Positions 1-12,105 of a stretch of DNA of 64,000 bases are shown in pieces (positions within the stretch are counted from its first letter, which is position 1; each line of letters opens with the position of its first letter). The notes beneath the pieces were generated by a model that searched no databases, was not told where the DNA came from, and saw nothing but the letters and a program-made list of their open reading frames with translations. The DNA lies in the NCBI GenBank assembly GCA_024509875.1, contig JAMPIV010000296.1:79501-143500 (forward strand), given 5' to 3'. A program made the translations under genes and the position numbers. The stretch comes from Oreohelix idahoensis (lineage: Eukaryota; Mollusca; Gastropoda; Stylommatophora; Oreohelicidae).

Positions 1-2012
1 CAGACAATATAACTACCAGGAGACAGACAATATAACTACCAGGAGACAGACAATATAACTACCAGGAGACAGACAATATAACTACCAGGAGACAGACAAT
101 ATAATACCACTACCTACCAGGAGACAGACAATATAACTACCAGGAGACAGACAATATAACTACCAGGATACAGACCCTACACCTACCAGGTCACAGTCAA
201 TATAACCACCATGAGACAGACAATCTACCTACCAGGAGACCGACAATATAACTACCAGGAGACAGACAATATAACTACCAGGAGACAGACAATATATAAC
301 TACCAGGAGACAGACAATATAACTACCAGGAGACAGACAATATAACTACCAGAAGACGGACAATATAACTATAACTACCAGGAGACAGACAATATAACTA
401 CCAGGAGACAGACAATATAACTACCAGGAGACAGACAATATAACTACCAGGAGACAGAAAATATAACTACCAGGAGACAGACAATATAACTACCAGGAGA
501 CAGACAATATAACTACCAGGAGACAGACAATATAACTACCAGGAGACAGACAATATAACTACCAGGAGACAGACAATATAACTACCAGGAGACAGACAAT
601 ATAACTACCATAACTACCAGGAGACAGACAATATAACTACCAGGAGACAGACAATATAACTACCAGGAGACAGACAATATAACTACCAGGAGACAGACAA
701 TATAACTACCAGGAGACAGACAATATAACTACCAGGAGACAGACAATATAACTACCAGGAGACAGACAATATAACTACCAGGAGACACTACCAGGAGACA
801 GACAATATAACTACCAGGAGACAGACAACATAACTACCAGGAGACAGAAAATATAACTACCAGGAGACAGACAATATAACTACCAGGAGACACCACCAGA
901 AGACACTACCAGGAGACAGACAATATAACTACCAGGAGACAGACAATATAACTACCAGGAGACAGACAATATAACTACCAGGAGACAGACAATATAACTA
1001 CCAGGAGACAGACAATATAACTACCAGGAGACAGACAATATAACTACCGGAGACAGACAATATAACTACCAGGAGACAGACAATATAACTACCAGGAGAC
1101 AGACAATATAACTACCAGGAGACAGACAATATAACTACCAGGAGACAGACAATATAACTACCAGGAGACAGACAATATAACTACCAGGAGACAGACAATA
1201 TAACTACCAGGAGACAGACAATATAACTACCAGGAGACAGTCAAGATACGGCGCCGGAGGCGGTCAATACACCTACCAGGAGACAGACAATATAACTACC
1301 AGGAGACAGACAATATAACTACCAGGAGACAGACAATATAACTACCAGGAGACAGACAATATAACTACCAGGAGACAGACAATATAACTACCAGGAGACA
1401 GACAATATAACTACCAGGAGACAGACAGGAGACAGACAATATAACTACCAGGAGACAGACAATATAACTACCAGGAGACAGACAATATAACTACCAGGAG
1501 ACAGACAATATAACTACCAGGAGACAGACAATATAACTACCAGGAGACAGACAATATAACTACCAGGAGACAGACAATATAACTACCAGGAGACAGACAA
1601 TATAACTACCAGGAGACAGACAATATAACTACCAGGAGACAGACAATATAACTACCAGGAGACAGAGAAGAGAAGACAATATAACTACCATAATATAACT
1701 ACCAGGAGACAGACAACTACCAGGAGACAGACCAGGAGACAGACAATATAAACTACCAGGAGACAGACAATATAACTACCAGGAGACAGACAACAATATA
1801 ACTACCAGGAGACAGGAGACAACAATAATAATACCAGGAGACAGACAATATAACTACCAGGAGACAGACAATATAACTACCAGGAGACAGACAATATAAC
1901 TACCAGGAGACAGACAATATAACTACCAGGAGACAGACAATATAACTACCAGGAGACAGACAATATAACTACCAGGAGACAGACAATATAACTACCAGGA
2001 GACAGACAATAT
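1..2012. repeat. 23-bp minisatellite array, cut by the left window edge
   Basis: About 85 head-to-tail copies of a 23-bp unit with core ACAATATAACTACCAGGAG. Most copies are identical. Scattered shortened or rearranged units occur near 110, 200, 610, 790, 890, 1240, 1430 and 1670-1830. The array starts before the window and ends abruptly at AGACAATAT near 2012. No open frame spans it. Confidence 0.97.
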
Positions 2013-2249
2013 TTCTTCCTTATTATAAATGATTCCGAAAAGGAATGTTCGCGAAATAGCAATGACGGAAGTGACGTTGCAGTAATAAAAATTGTTAATC
2101 GACGCTGAACAGTGACAGTCGAAGCCTTCAGTCAGAAACCTGGTCATTGCAACAATATTTGCTTTTAACAGATACAGCCCCAGGACACTCTCTAGATACA
2201 GTTAGACAGTAGGAGAGGAAGAGAATTGCAAGGGCATAACCATAGCTAT

Positions 2250-2251
<2 letters not shown>

Positions 2252-2317
<66 letters not shown>
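2252..2317. repeat. (AC)n microsatellite
   Basis: About 33 uninterrupted AC dinucleotides. The sequence between the 23-bp array and this tract is single-copy, with nothing recognisable. Confidence 0.98.
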
Positions 2318-2319
<2 letters not shown>

Positions 2320-2719
2320 GGGGGTGGGGGGTCCCCGCAGGTGCAGATAGTTAGGGGCGTGCGATAAAAATGTTCAGTCTCTTCCACACGGGGAGGGGTG
2401 CGACGCATGCTGGTTGCCTCTGGCGAGAAAAAAACGCATTGCGAATTGCGATGACTCTTGGGCATAACACAGATTCCTACCCGGTTCTTGCTTAGAGCGG
2501 CCGGGTTCGAAACTATATAACGCCCTGAAAGCTTTTAGTCCTCGCCTTCTAAAAATGTGTTGAATGCTCATAACATTTACCTGTCAAAGCATTTACCTGT
2601 TGCTGTTAATTGTTGTACGTACTGTTAACGACACCTGGCGTGTTATAAGGTTTGTTCGCGTGCTTCATGGAATATCGGTGTCTCTAGCTCTTGTTATTCG
2701 TTTAATATTATTTATCTTT
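2318..2719. other. Spacer with no recognisable feature
   Basis: Single-copy sequence between the AC tract and a short GA tract. Its short open frames have no recognisable domain and partly run through microsatellite. Confidence 0.6.
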
Positions 2720-2743
2720 GAGAGAGAGAGAGAGAGAGAGAGA
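2720..2743. repeat. (GA)n microsatellite
   Basis: Twelve GA dinucleotides just before the left, diverged edge of the 25-bp array. Confidence 0.95.
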
Positions 2744-2814
2744 CGTAGATGTTTGATAACGTGTTCAGGAATATACAAAACAAAAGGGGGGGGGGGCATG
2801 GTCGGAGAGATGGA

Positions 2815-5800
2815 AAAACAGGTTCGGTGTGAAGAAAATAAAACAAATGTGAGTGAGAGCAACTTTGTTCGGGAAGAGAGCAAAAAACATGTTCGATGAG
2901 AGAGAACAAAAACTTGTTCGATGAGAGAGAACAAAAACTTGTTCGATGAGAGAGAACAAAAACTTGTTCGATGCGAGAGAACAAAAACGTGTTCGATGAG
3001 AGAGAACAAAAACTTGTTCGAAGAGAGAGAACAAAAACTTGTTCGAAGAGAGAGAACAAAAACTTGTTCGATGAGAGAGAACAAAAACTTGTTCGAAGAG
3101 AGAGAACAAAAACGTGTTCGATGAGAGAGAACAAAAACTTGTTCGAAGAGAGAGAACAAAAACTTGTTCGATGAGAGAGAACAAAAACGTGTTCGATGAG
3201 AGAGAACAAAAACTTGTTCGAAGAGAGAGAACAAAAACGTGTTCGATGAGAGAGAACAAAAACTTGTTCGAAGAGAGAGAACAAAAACTTGTTCGATGAG
3301 AGAGAACAAAAACTTGTTCGAAGAGAGAGAACAAAAACTTGTTCGATGAGAGAGAACAAAAACTTGTTCGAAGAGAGAGAACAAAAACTTGTTCGAAGAG
3401 AGAGAACAAAAACTTGTTCGAAATGAGAGAGAACAAAAACTTGTTTGTTCGATGAGAGAGAACAAAAACGTGTTCGATGAGAGAGAACAAAAACTTGTTC
3501 GAAAGAGAGAGAACAAAAACTTGTTCCATGAGAGAGAACAAAAACTTGTTCGATGAGAGAGAACAAAAACTTGTTCGATGAGAGAGAACAAAAACTTGTT
3601 CGATGAGAGAGAACAAAAACGTGTTCGATGAGAGAGAACAAAAACTTGTTCGAAGAGAGAGAACAAAAACGTGTTCGATGAGAGAGAACAAAAACTTGTT
3701 CGAAGAGAGAGAACAAAAACTTGTTCGATGAGAGAGAACAAAAACGTGTTCGATGAGAGAGAACAAAAACGTGTTCGATGAGAGAGAACAAAAACTTGTT
3801 CGATGAGAGAGAACAAAAACTTGTTCGATGAGAGAACAAAAACGTGTTCGATGAGAAGAGAACAAAAACTTGTTCGATGAGAAGAGAACAAAAACGTGTT
3901 CGATGAGAGAGAACAAAAACTTGTTCGAAGAGAGAGAACAAAAACGTGTTCGATGAGAGAGAACAAAAACTTGTTCGAAGAGAGAACAAAAACTTGTTCG
4001 ATGAGAGAGAACAAAAACGTGTTCGATGAGAGAGAACAAAAACGTGTTCGATGAGAGAGAACAAAAACTTGTTCGATGAGAGAGAACAAAAACGTGTTCG
4101 ATGAGAGAGAACAAAAACTTGTTCGAAGAGAGAGAACAAAAACTTGTTCGAAGAGAGAGAACAAAAACGTGTTCGATGAAAGAGAGAACAAAAACTTGAA
4201 CAAAAACGTGTTCGATGAGAGAGAACAAAAACTTGTTCGATGAGAGAGAACAAAAACGTGTTCGATGAGAGAGAACAAAAACTTGTTCGAAGAGAGAGAA
4301 CAAAAACTTGTTCGATGAGAGAGAACAAAAACTTGTTCGATGAGAGAGAACAAAAACGTGTTCGATGAGAGAGAACAAAAACGTGTTCGATGAGAGAGAA
4401 CAAAAACTTGTTCGATGAGAGAGAACAAAAACGTGTTCCATGAGAGAGAACAAAAACTTGTTCGAAGAGAGAGAACAAAAACTTGTTCGAAGAGAGAGAA
4501 CAAAAACGTGTTCGATGAGAGAGAACAAAAACTTGTTCGATGAGAGAGAACAAAAACGTGTTCGATGAGAGAGAACAAAAACTTGTTCGAAGAGAGAGAA
4601 CAAAAACGTGTTCGATGAGAGAGAACAAAAACTTGTTCGAAGAGAGAGAACAAAAACTTGTTCGATGAGAGAGAACAAAAACGTGTTCGATGAGAGAGAA
4701 CAAAAACGTGTTCGATGAGAGAGAACAAAAACTTGTTCGATGAGAGAACAAAAACGTGTTCCATGAGAGAGAACAAAAACTTGTTCGAAGAGAGAGAACA
4801 AAAACTTGTTCGAAGAGAGAGAACAAAAACGTGTTCGAAGAGAGAGAATAAAAACGTGTTCGATGAGAGAGAACAAAAACTTGTTCGATGCGAGAGAACA
4901 AAAACGTGTTCGATGAGAGAGAACAAAAACTTGTTCGAAGAGAGAGAACAAAAACTTGTTCGATGAGAGAGAACAAAAACGTGTTCGATGAGAGAGAACA
5001 AAAACGTGTTCGATGAGAGAGAACAAAAACTTGTTCGATGAGAGAGAACAAAAACGTGTTCCATGAGAGAGAACAAAAACTTGTTCGAAGAGAGAGAACA
5101 AAAACTTGTTCGAAGAGAGAGAACAAAAACGTGTTCGATGAGAGAGAACAAAAACTTGTTCGATGAGAGAGAACAAAAACGTGTTCGATGAGAGAGAACA
5201 AAAACTTGTTCGAGGAGAGAACAAAAAACGTGTTCGATGAGAGAGAACAAAAACTTGTTCGAAGAGAGAGAACAAAAACTTGTTCGATGAGAGAGAACAA
5301 AAACTTGTTCGATGAGAGAGAACAAAAACTTGTTCGAAGAGAGAGAACAAAAACTTGTTCGATGAGAGAGAACAAAAACTTGTTCGATGTGAGAGAACAA
5401 AAACGTGTTCGATGAGAGAGAACAAAAACGTGTTCGATGAGAGAGAACAAAAACTTGTTCGAAGAGAGAGAACAAAAACTTGTTCGATGAGAGAGAACAA
5501 AAACTTGTTCGATGAGAGAGAACAAAAACTTGTTCGAAGAGAGAGAACAAAAACTTGTTCGATGAGAGAGAACAAAAACTTGTTCGATGAGAGAGAACAA
5601 AAACTTGTTCGAAGAGAGAGAACAAAAACTTGTTCGATGAGAGAGAACAAAAACGTGTTCGATGAGAGAGAACAAAAACTTGTTCGATGAGAGAGAACAA
5701 AAACTTGTTCGATGAGAGAGAACAAAAACGTGTTCGATGAGAGAGAACAAAAACTTGTTCGAAGAGAGAGAACAAAAACGTGTTCGATGAGAGAGAACAA

Positions 5801-8800
5801 AAACTTGTTCGAAGAGAGAGAACAAAAACTTGTTCGATGAGAGAGAACAAAAACGTGTTCGATGAGAGAGAACAAAAACGTGTTCGATGAGAGAGAACAA
5901 AAACTTGTTCGATGAGAGAACAAAAACGTGTTCCATGAGAGAGAACAAAAACTTGTTCGAAGAGAGAGAACAAAAACGTGTTCGAAGAGAGAACAAAAAC
6001 GTGTTCGATGAGAGAGAACAAAAACTTGTTCGATGCGAGAGAACAAAAACGTGTTCGATGAGAGAGAACAAAAACTTGTTCGAAGAGAGAGAACAAAAAC
6101 TTGTTCGATGAGAGAGAACAAAAACTTGTTCGATGAGAGAGAACAAAAACGTGTTCCATGAGAGAGAGAACAAAAACTTGTTCGATGAACAGAAACGTGT
6201 TCCATGAGAGAGAACAAAAACTTGTTTGTTCGACGAGAGAGAACAAAAACGTGTTCGATGAGAGAGAACAAAAACTTGTTCGATGAGAGAGAACAAAAAC
6301 TTGTTCGATGAGAGAGAACAAAAACTTGTTCGAAGAGAGAGAACAAAAACGTGTTCGATGAGAGAGAACAAAAACTTGTTCGAAGAGAGAGAACAAAAAC
6401 TTGTTCGATGCGAGAGAACAAAAACGTGTTCGATGAGAGAGAACAAAAACTTGTTCGAAGAGAGAGAACAAAAACTTGTTCGATGTGAGAGAGAGAGAGA
6501 ACAAAAACTTGTTCGATGAGAGAGAACAAAAACTTGTTCGAAGAGAGAGAACAAAAACGTGTTCGATGAGAGAGAACAAAAACTTGTTCGATGAGAGAGA
6601 ACAAAAACTTGTTCGAAGAGAGAGAACAAAAACTTGTTCGATGAGAGAGAACAAAAACTTGTTCGATGAGAGAGAACAAAAACTTGTTCGAAGAGAGAGA
6701 ACAAAAACTTGTTCGATGAGAGAGAACAAAAACTTGTTCGATGAGAGAGAACAAAAACTTGTTCGAAGAGAGAGAACAAAAACTTGTTCGATGAGAGAGA
6801 ACAAAAACGTGTTCGATGAGAGAGAACAAAAACTTGTTCGAAGAGAGAGAACAAAAACTTGTTCGATGAGAGAGAACAAAAACTTGTTCGATGAGAGAGA
6901 ACAAAAAGAAGAGAGAACAAAAACTTGTTCGATGAGAGAGAACAAAAACGTGTTCGATGAGAGAGAACAAAAACGTGTTCGATGAGAGAGAACAAAAACT
7001 TGTTCGATGAGAGAGAACAAAAACGTGTTCGATGAGAGAGAACAAAAACGTGTTCGATGAGAGAGAACAAAAACGTGTTCGATGAGAGAGAACAAAAACT
7101 TGTTCGATGAGAGAGAACAAAAACGTGTTCGACGTGTTGAGAGAGAGAACAAAAACGTGTTCGATGAGAGAGAACAAAAACTTGTTCGATGAGAGAGAAC
7201 AAAAACGTGTTCCATGAGAGAGAACAAAAACTTGTTCGATGAGAGAGAACAAAAACGTGTTCGATGAGAGAGAACAAAAACGTGTTCGATAAGAGAGAAC
7301 AAAAACGTGTTCGATGAGAGAGAACAAAAACTTGTTCGATGAGAGAAAACAAAAACGTGTTCGATGAGAGAGAACAAAAAACGTGTTCGATAAGAGAGAA
7401 TAAAAAAACGTGTTCGATGAGAGAGAACAAAAACTTGTTCGATGAGAGAGAACAAAAACTTGTTCTTGAACAAAAAACGTGTTCGATGAGAGAGAACAAA
7501 AACGTGTTCGATGAGAGAGAACAAAAACGTGTTCGATGAGAGAGAACAAAAACTTGTTCGAAGAGAGAGAACAAAAACTTGTTCGATGAGAGAGAACAAA
7601 AACTTGTTCGATGAGAGAGAACAAAAACGTGTTCGATGAGAGAGAACAAAAACGTGTTCGATGAGAGAGAACAAAAACTTGTTCGAAGAGAGAGAACAAA
7701 AACTTGTTCGATGAGAGAGAACAAAAACGTGTTCGATGAGAGAGAACAAAAACTTGTTCGATGAGAGAGAACAAAAACGTGTTCGATGAGAGAGAACAAA
7801 AACGTGTTCGATGAGAGAGAACAAAAACTTGTTCGATGAGAGAGAACAAAAACGTGTTCCATGAGAGAGAACAAAAACTTGTTCGATGAGAGAGAACAAA
7901 AACGTGTTCGATGAGAGAGAACAAAAACGTGTTCGATGAGAGAGAACAAAAACGTGTTCGATGAGAGAGAACAAAAACGTGTTCGATGAGAGAGAACAAA
8001 AACGTGTTCGATGAGAGAGAACAAAAACGTGTTCGATGAGAGAGAACAAAAACGTGTTCGATGAGAGAGAACAAAAACTTGTTCGATGAGAGAGAACAAA
8101 AACGTGTTCGATGAGAGAGAACGAGTGAAGAGAAAAAACTTGTTCGATGAGAGAGAACAAAAACTTGTTCGATGAGAGAACAAAAACGTGTTCCATGAGA
8201 GAGAACAAAAACGTGTTCGATGAGAGTGAACAAAAACGTGTTCGATGAGAGAGAACAAAAACGTGTTCGATGAGAGAGAACACAAACGTGTTCGATGAGA
8301 GAGAACACAAACGTGTTCGATGAGAGAGAACAAAAACGTGTTCGATGAGAGAGAACAAAAACGTGTTCGATGAGAGAGAACACAAACGTGTTCGATGAGA
8401 GAGAACAAAAACGTGTTCGGAGAGAGAGCAAAAACATGTTCGAGGAGAAAAAAAATAAAACTTGTTCGGGGAGACAAACAATAAATACTCTTGGAGAGAG
8501 CAAAATCATGTTCGGGGACAGAACAAAAAATGTTTGGGGAGAGAAAATAAGACATGTTCGGGGAGAGAAAAGGAAATACTATGGAGGAAGAGTAAATAAG
8601 ACATGTTCGGGGAGAGACGACAAAACATGTTCGGGGAGAGACAGTAAAACATGTTCGGGGAGAGACAATAAAACGTGTTCGGGGAGAGACAATAAAACGT
8701 GTTCGGGGAGAGACAATAAAACATGTTGGGGGGAGAGACAATAAAACATCTTGGGGAGAGACAATAAAACATGTTTGGGGAGAGACAGTAAAACATGTTC

Positions 8801-8860
8801 GGGGAGAGACAATAAAACATGTTCGGGGAGAGACAATAAAACATGTTCGGGGAGAAATTG
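2815..8860. repeat. 6-kb tandem array of a 25-bp unit
   Basis: Roughly 240 copies of a 25-bp unit built around GTTCGATGAGAGAGAACAAA followed by AACTT or AACGT. Two positions carry most of the variation: CTTG/CGTG and GATGAG/GAAGAG, with rarer GTTCC, GATGCG, and 2-bp-shortened units. Because 25 leaves remainder 1 on division by 3, every frame reads the same 25-residue super-repeat across three units. The minus-strand unit has no stop in any phase, so three overlapping frames of about 1,900-2,070 codons stay open (2665-8481, 2712-8924, 2765-8509). These frames look like a consequence of the period, not evidence of a gene. The left edge (2815-2890) is diverged. Confidence 0.96.
8430..8860. repeat. 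Diverged right flank of the 25-bp array (GTTCGGGGAGAGA variant)
   Basis: Units keep the 25-bp period but change to a GTTCGGGGAGAGACAATAAA form with ACATG or ACGTG in place of ACTTG. The units at 8430-8600 are the most irregular; those at 8620-8860 are regular again. This is a distinct subfamily at the array edge, as expected when homogenisation works in the centre. Confidence 0.9.
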
Positions 8861-10854
8861 TCTTATTTTTCTTTCTTTCTCTCATTTTGCATGGGGCCAC
8901 TAGTGCGGTCGGCATGAGCCTCAACCCTTAATAAACTCTTACAATGAAGCTGTCTATAGCAGCTTGGTTACACGAGGGCGCTTCCAGCCACGGTCACAAT
9001 CTTGTGTTATTCTCAATTTACAGTATGCTGTTTGGGGGAGAGAATGTGGTGGTTATAATCTTTCTTCGATCTCCTCAAAAACCCTGCCCCCCACCCCTGA
9101 TCTTCAACCGGAACCATACAGGGACATCGGAGATTGTATTGTCTACCTGTAGACTACATTCTTTCCTTATTCTGAGTTCACCAATGCAAACACAGTTTTT
9201 GTTATCCTTAGGGCGACGTACGCAAGAAATAATCCTCTTCAGTCGTCAACAAAGGTATTTCTTTTCCTTGTCTAGCCATCTGTACAGGAAATTGTATGTC
9301 TCCCAAGCGAACTATTCTGAAAAAACAAGACAGGAAACGGGTCTCGATTTTAGCGGGCTGAAAATGCAGGGGGTACTCTATGGCGTGATCCTACACATTT
9401 CTTAACTTGAAACTTTCTATTTTCTATTTAGCGCCGCCGTGTAATTTTTTATGTTGGGTTTCAAAACTGAATGGAGTTCAATTTTTCATATGTGTACATT
9501 TGTTTTTTTCTTTTAAAATCTCAGTTGCATTAGTTTTTAATGATATGTGAAGTTAGCATTAAGTGATTGCTGTTTGAATTCCAGTATGTAACACTTTTCT
9601 GATCGTTGCTTGGATTTAAACATGTAACACTTCTGATGGCTGCTTGGATTTACAGTTGGTAGTTAATTTTGTTTCCATCCAAATAAACTTGTAGGTAATA
9701 CTTGAATTTCAGCCAGTTGCTAGTCAATACTTGAAAGCCAGCCAGTTGCTTGTTATTGCTTGGATTCCAGCCAATTGCACTTGGTAGTGTTTATATTCAT
9801 CAGTTACAGTTAGTAGTCTGTTACAATTGATAGCTTTTTGTGACATCCGGCCCCAGATAACAAGTGTTCTACTCTCAGCTTCTGGGAACGACCTTTTCCC
9901 CTAACCTTTTTCTATGCTCATATAAATCATTACACATAGTTTTTAAATACTGATACTATAAAGAAAGAAGATAAATAATGGTCCTCCCAACAAGTCATTT
10001 GACGCCTGAAGGGAGAAGGAGCAGTCACAAACCTTCGCAGCAACGAGACAGTTAAGTTGATCTAATCGACATACATTCTGGACACTAAATTTCACATTCT
10101 CGATGAAGAAATTTCTTCATTTAAAAAAATATCATATATCACATATTTATCATACAGATCTAAGAATACAATTAATACTTTGCTGAATTACCTTCGGCTG
10201 GGGGATCATTAAATACGAGTCAAGTGTTACATCGTGACACATACTTTTGACACATACAAAGAGCGGGGAGTATCAAGTTTAGAACATACTTAGTAGACGC
10301 AATGGTTGTACTTACCATCCTAGAAATATCTGAGAGACGCCCTAAATTAGGAGCATAATCCTCCTATTTACATCTCTGCCAAGAGTATTCTTGAAAGAAG
10401 GTTGCTACCCTGTGAAAAAAACTCATCCTTTTTACTCTGCCTGTCGGGCCATTCGTGGACCACTACGGCAGATCAAGGGAGACAAGTCGCGACACCTGGG
10501 TAGGGACATCGGATGCCTAGCCTTCTCGGATACGCGCAAAAAAATAGGAGGTTCAATGAACAAGCTGCATACATTTAAAATCCCTCAGTAGTTGGAATTC
10601 GTAAAATGTAGGCCATACGGCCGCTGCCTTGGCAAAATGTGAAAATTAGGAAATCTGCCCACCACAAAACTTTTTTTTTAAATGTGGGATTCCTTTGAGA
10701 TCTTCGCCAGTGGTACGGAGTTCGTGCACTGTGCTGAGATCCTTGTTGTCTGATCTACGGTAGGAGATCGGAGCACTGATGGAGTTGTCCATGTGTAATA
10801 GAGATGGTCCTTAAAACCAAACCGAACCTATTTGATCTGTCACAGAGCGGAATA
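8861..10854. other. AT-rich sequence without a supported gene; weak internal repeats at 9565-9830
   Basis: No domain is recognisable. Frames at 8944-9405 and 10391-10591 read as arbitrary sequence. Between 9565 and 9830 irregular units of about 30-40 bp recur (TGCTTGGATT, CAGCCAGTTGCT), a badly decayed tandem repeat. Confidence 0.5.
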
Positions 10855-11244
10855 AATGAGATAACAATACTTACTTCCCCTTCTATCGTCAGGTGTAGAG
10901 GTATGGTATAACAATACTAACTTCCCCTTCTATCGTCAGTTGTAGAGGTATGATATAACAATACTTACTTCCCCTTCTATCGTCAGGTGTAGAGGTATGA
11001 TATAACAATACTTACTTCCCCTTCTATCGTCAGGTGTAGAGGTATGATATAACAATTCTTACTTCCCCTTCTATCGTCAGGTGTAGAGGTATGATATAAC
11101 AATACTTACTTCCCCTTCTATCGTCAGGTGTAGAGGTATAATATAACAATACTTACTTCCCCTTCTATCGTCAGGTGTAGAGGTATGATATAACAATACT
11201 TACTTCCCCTTCTATCGTCAGGTGTAGAGGTATGATATAACAAT
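10855..11244. repeat. 47-bp minisatellite, about 8 copies
   Basis: The unit begins GTATGATATAACAATACTTA, continues CTTCCCCTTCTATCGTCAGG and ends TGTAGAG. Copies differ by one or two bases, such as ACTAAC versus ACTTAC and CAGTTG versus CAGGTG. The last copy breaks after GTATGATATAACAAT at 11244. Confidence 0.96.
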
Positions 11245-11339
11245 GTGACAAGAAGTCAATCAAATATCACATTTGTTGTTTATAAGATTGTTTGCATTGA
11301 TATTTCCTTCTTATTTTTTTCTGCCTTATTTGTCTGTGC

Positions 11340-11460
11340 CACTCATCTCTGTATCCACTCATCTCTGTATCCACTCATCTCTGTCTCCACTCATCTCTGT
11401 ATCCGCTCATCTCTGTATCCACTCATCTCTGTATCTGCTCATCTCTGTATCCACTCATCT
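11340..11460. repeat. 16-bp minisatellite, about 7.5 copies
   Basis: The unit CACTCATCTCTGTATC is repeated with single-base variants (CGCTC, TGCTC, TGTCTC). It lies in the interval that separates the 47-bp array from an outlying 47-bp unit. Confidence 0.95.
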
Positions 11461-11490
11461 CATTTGTGCTTTCGCAAACCGGAACAGTTG

Positions 11491-11541
11491 ATATGACAAT
11501 ACTTACTTAGTCGTTCCTCTTTTACCCTGGGGTGTAGAGGT
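11491..11541. repeat. Outlying diverged copy of the 47-bp unit
   Basis: GATATGACAATACTTACTTA followed after a variable middle by GGTGTAGAGGT matches the ends of the 47-bp unit. This copy is about 250 bp beyond the main array. Confidence 0.75.
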
Positions 11542-11544
11542 TTG

Positions 11545-11545
<1 letters not shown>

Positions 11546-11582
<37 letters not shown>
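11546..11582. repeat. (GA)n microsatellite
   Basis: About 18 GA dinucleotides directly next to a minus-strand LINE fragment. Confidence 0.95.
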
Positions 11583-11584
<2 letters not shown>

Positions 11585-11803
11585 GGGGGCAGAGAGAGCG
11601 CGCCATACTATCCTATCGGCTGTCTTCCTCCTAGCCTGGTTCCAGTCTAGTCCTCGGTTCTTCAGAGATTGTCTAATGTTGTCCTCCCAACGAACTCTGG
11701 GTCGTCCTGGAAGTCTGGATGCTTGGCTCTTGGTTCCCCACACTTGTCGTGGTAGCCTATCTTCTCCCATTCTGCAGACATGGCTAAACCATCGTAGTTC
11801 TGA
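11583..11803 (-). mobile_element. LINE fragment: C-terminal tail of an endonuclease-reverse transcriptase
   Basis: The minus strand reads LRWFSHVCRMGEDRLPRQVW, then GRPRVRWEDNIRQSLKNRG and DRIVWRALS. The pattern RWxxHVxRM, GRPxxRWxDN, DRxxWR is the widely seen C-terminal region after the RT domain in non-LTR retrotransposons. Only the last 70 or so codons remain, with no palm motifs. The identity of the module is strong; the exact clade cannot be assigned. Confidence 0.8.
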
Positions 11804-11924
11804 TATGACAATATACAAAGTAAACCAAATAACGATATGCTGCCATATATGAGTCAAGTGTTAGAGATTTCACTATACAGCTTTATGAGGAAAATGGTTC
11901 CCTTCTTCACCGCCTCTACTGAAG

Positions 11925-12105
11925 GATGAAGATGGTGTTGATGTTGATGAAAGGGATAAAGAAGTCGTGGACAAATCTTGAACGGCGGCGTAGGACTGAA
12001 AGTCTTGGCGTAAATTTGTTGAAGGTGAATAGTCAGCAGGGTGCTGAAGGGTGATGATAATGGTGATGATTACGATGGTGATGATTGTCACAGATGGAAA
12101 TAGTG
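11925..12105 (+). mobile_element. LINE 3'-end fragment with GAT-rich tail
   Basis: The plus strand carries a decayed copy of the motif series seen in several places in this window: TWxDLER, AQDRKxWR, KFVEGLCS and a GAGCTGA-like end. It is followed by a GATGATAATGGTGATGAT tail (about 12050-12095). Two frame changes break the coding sense. Confidence 0.6.

Noticed and set aside
1..8860. CRISPR array
   Set aside because: Units are contiguous 23-bp and 25-bp repeats with no spacers, in a eukaryotic context with retrotransposons.
2665..8924. Three giant minus-strand proteins of about 1,900-2,070 residues
   Set aside because: They are translations of a 25-bp tandem repeat whose unit lacks stops in every phase. 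All three frames give the same residues, so the openness reflects the period.
8944..9405. 153-codon plus frame as a host gene
   Set aside because: No domain, no biased composition, no splice or promoter context. The length is within chance expectation for this window.
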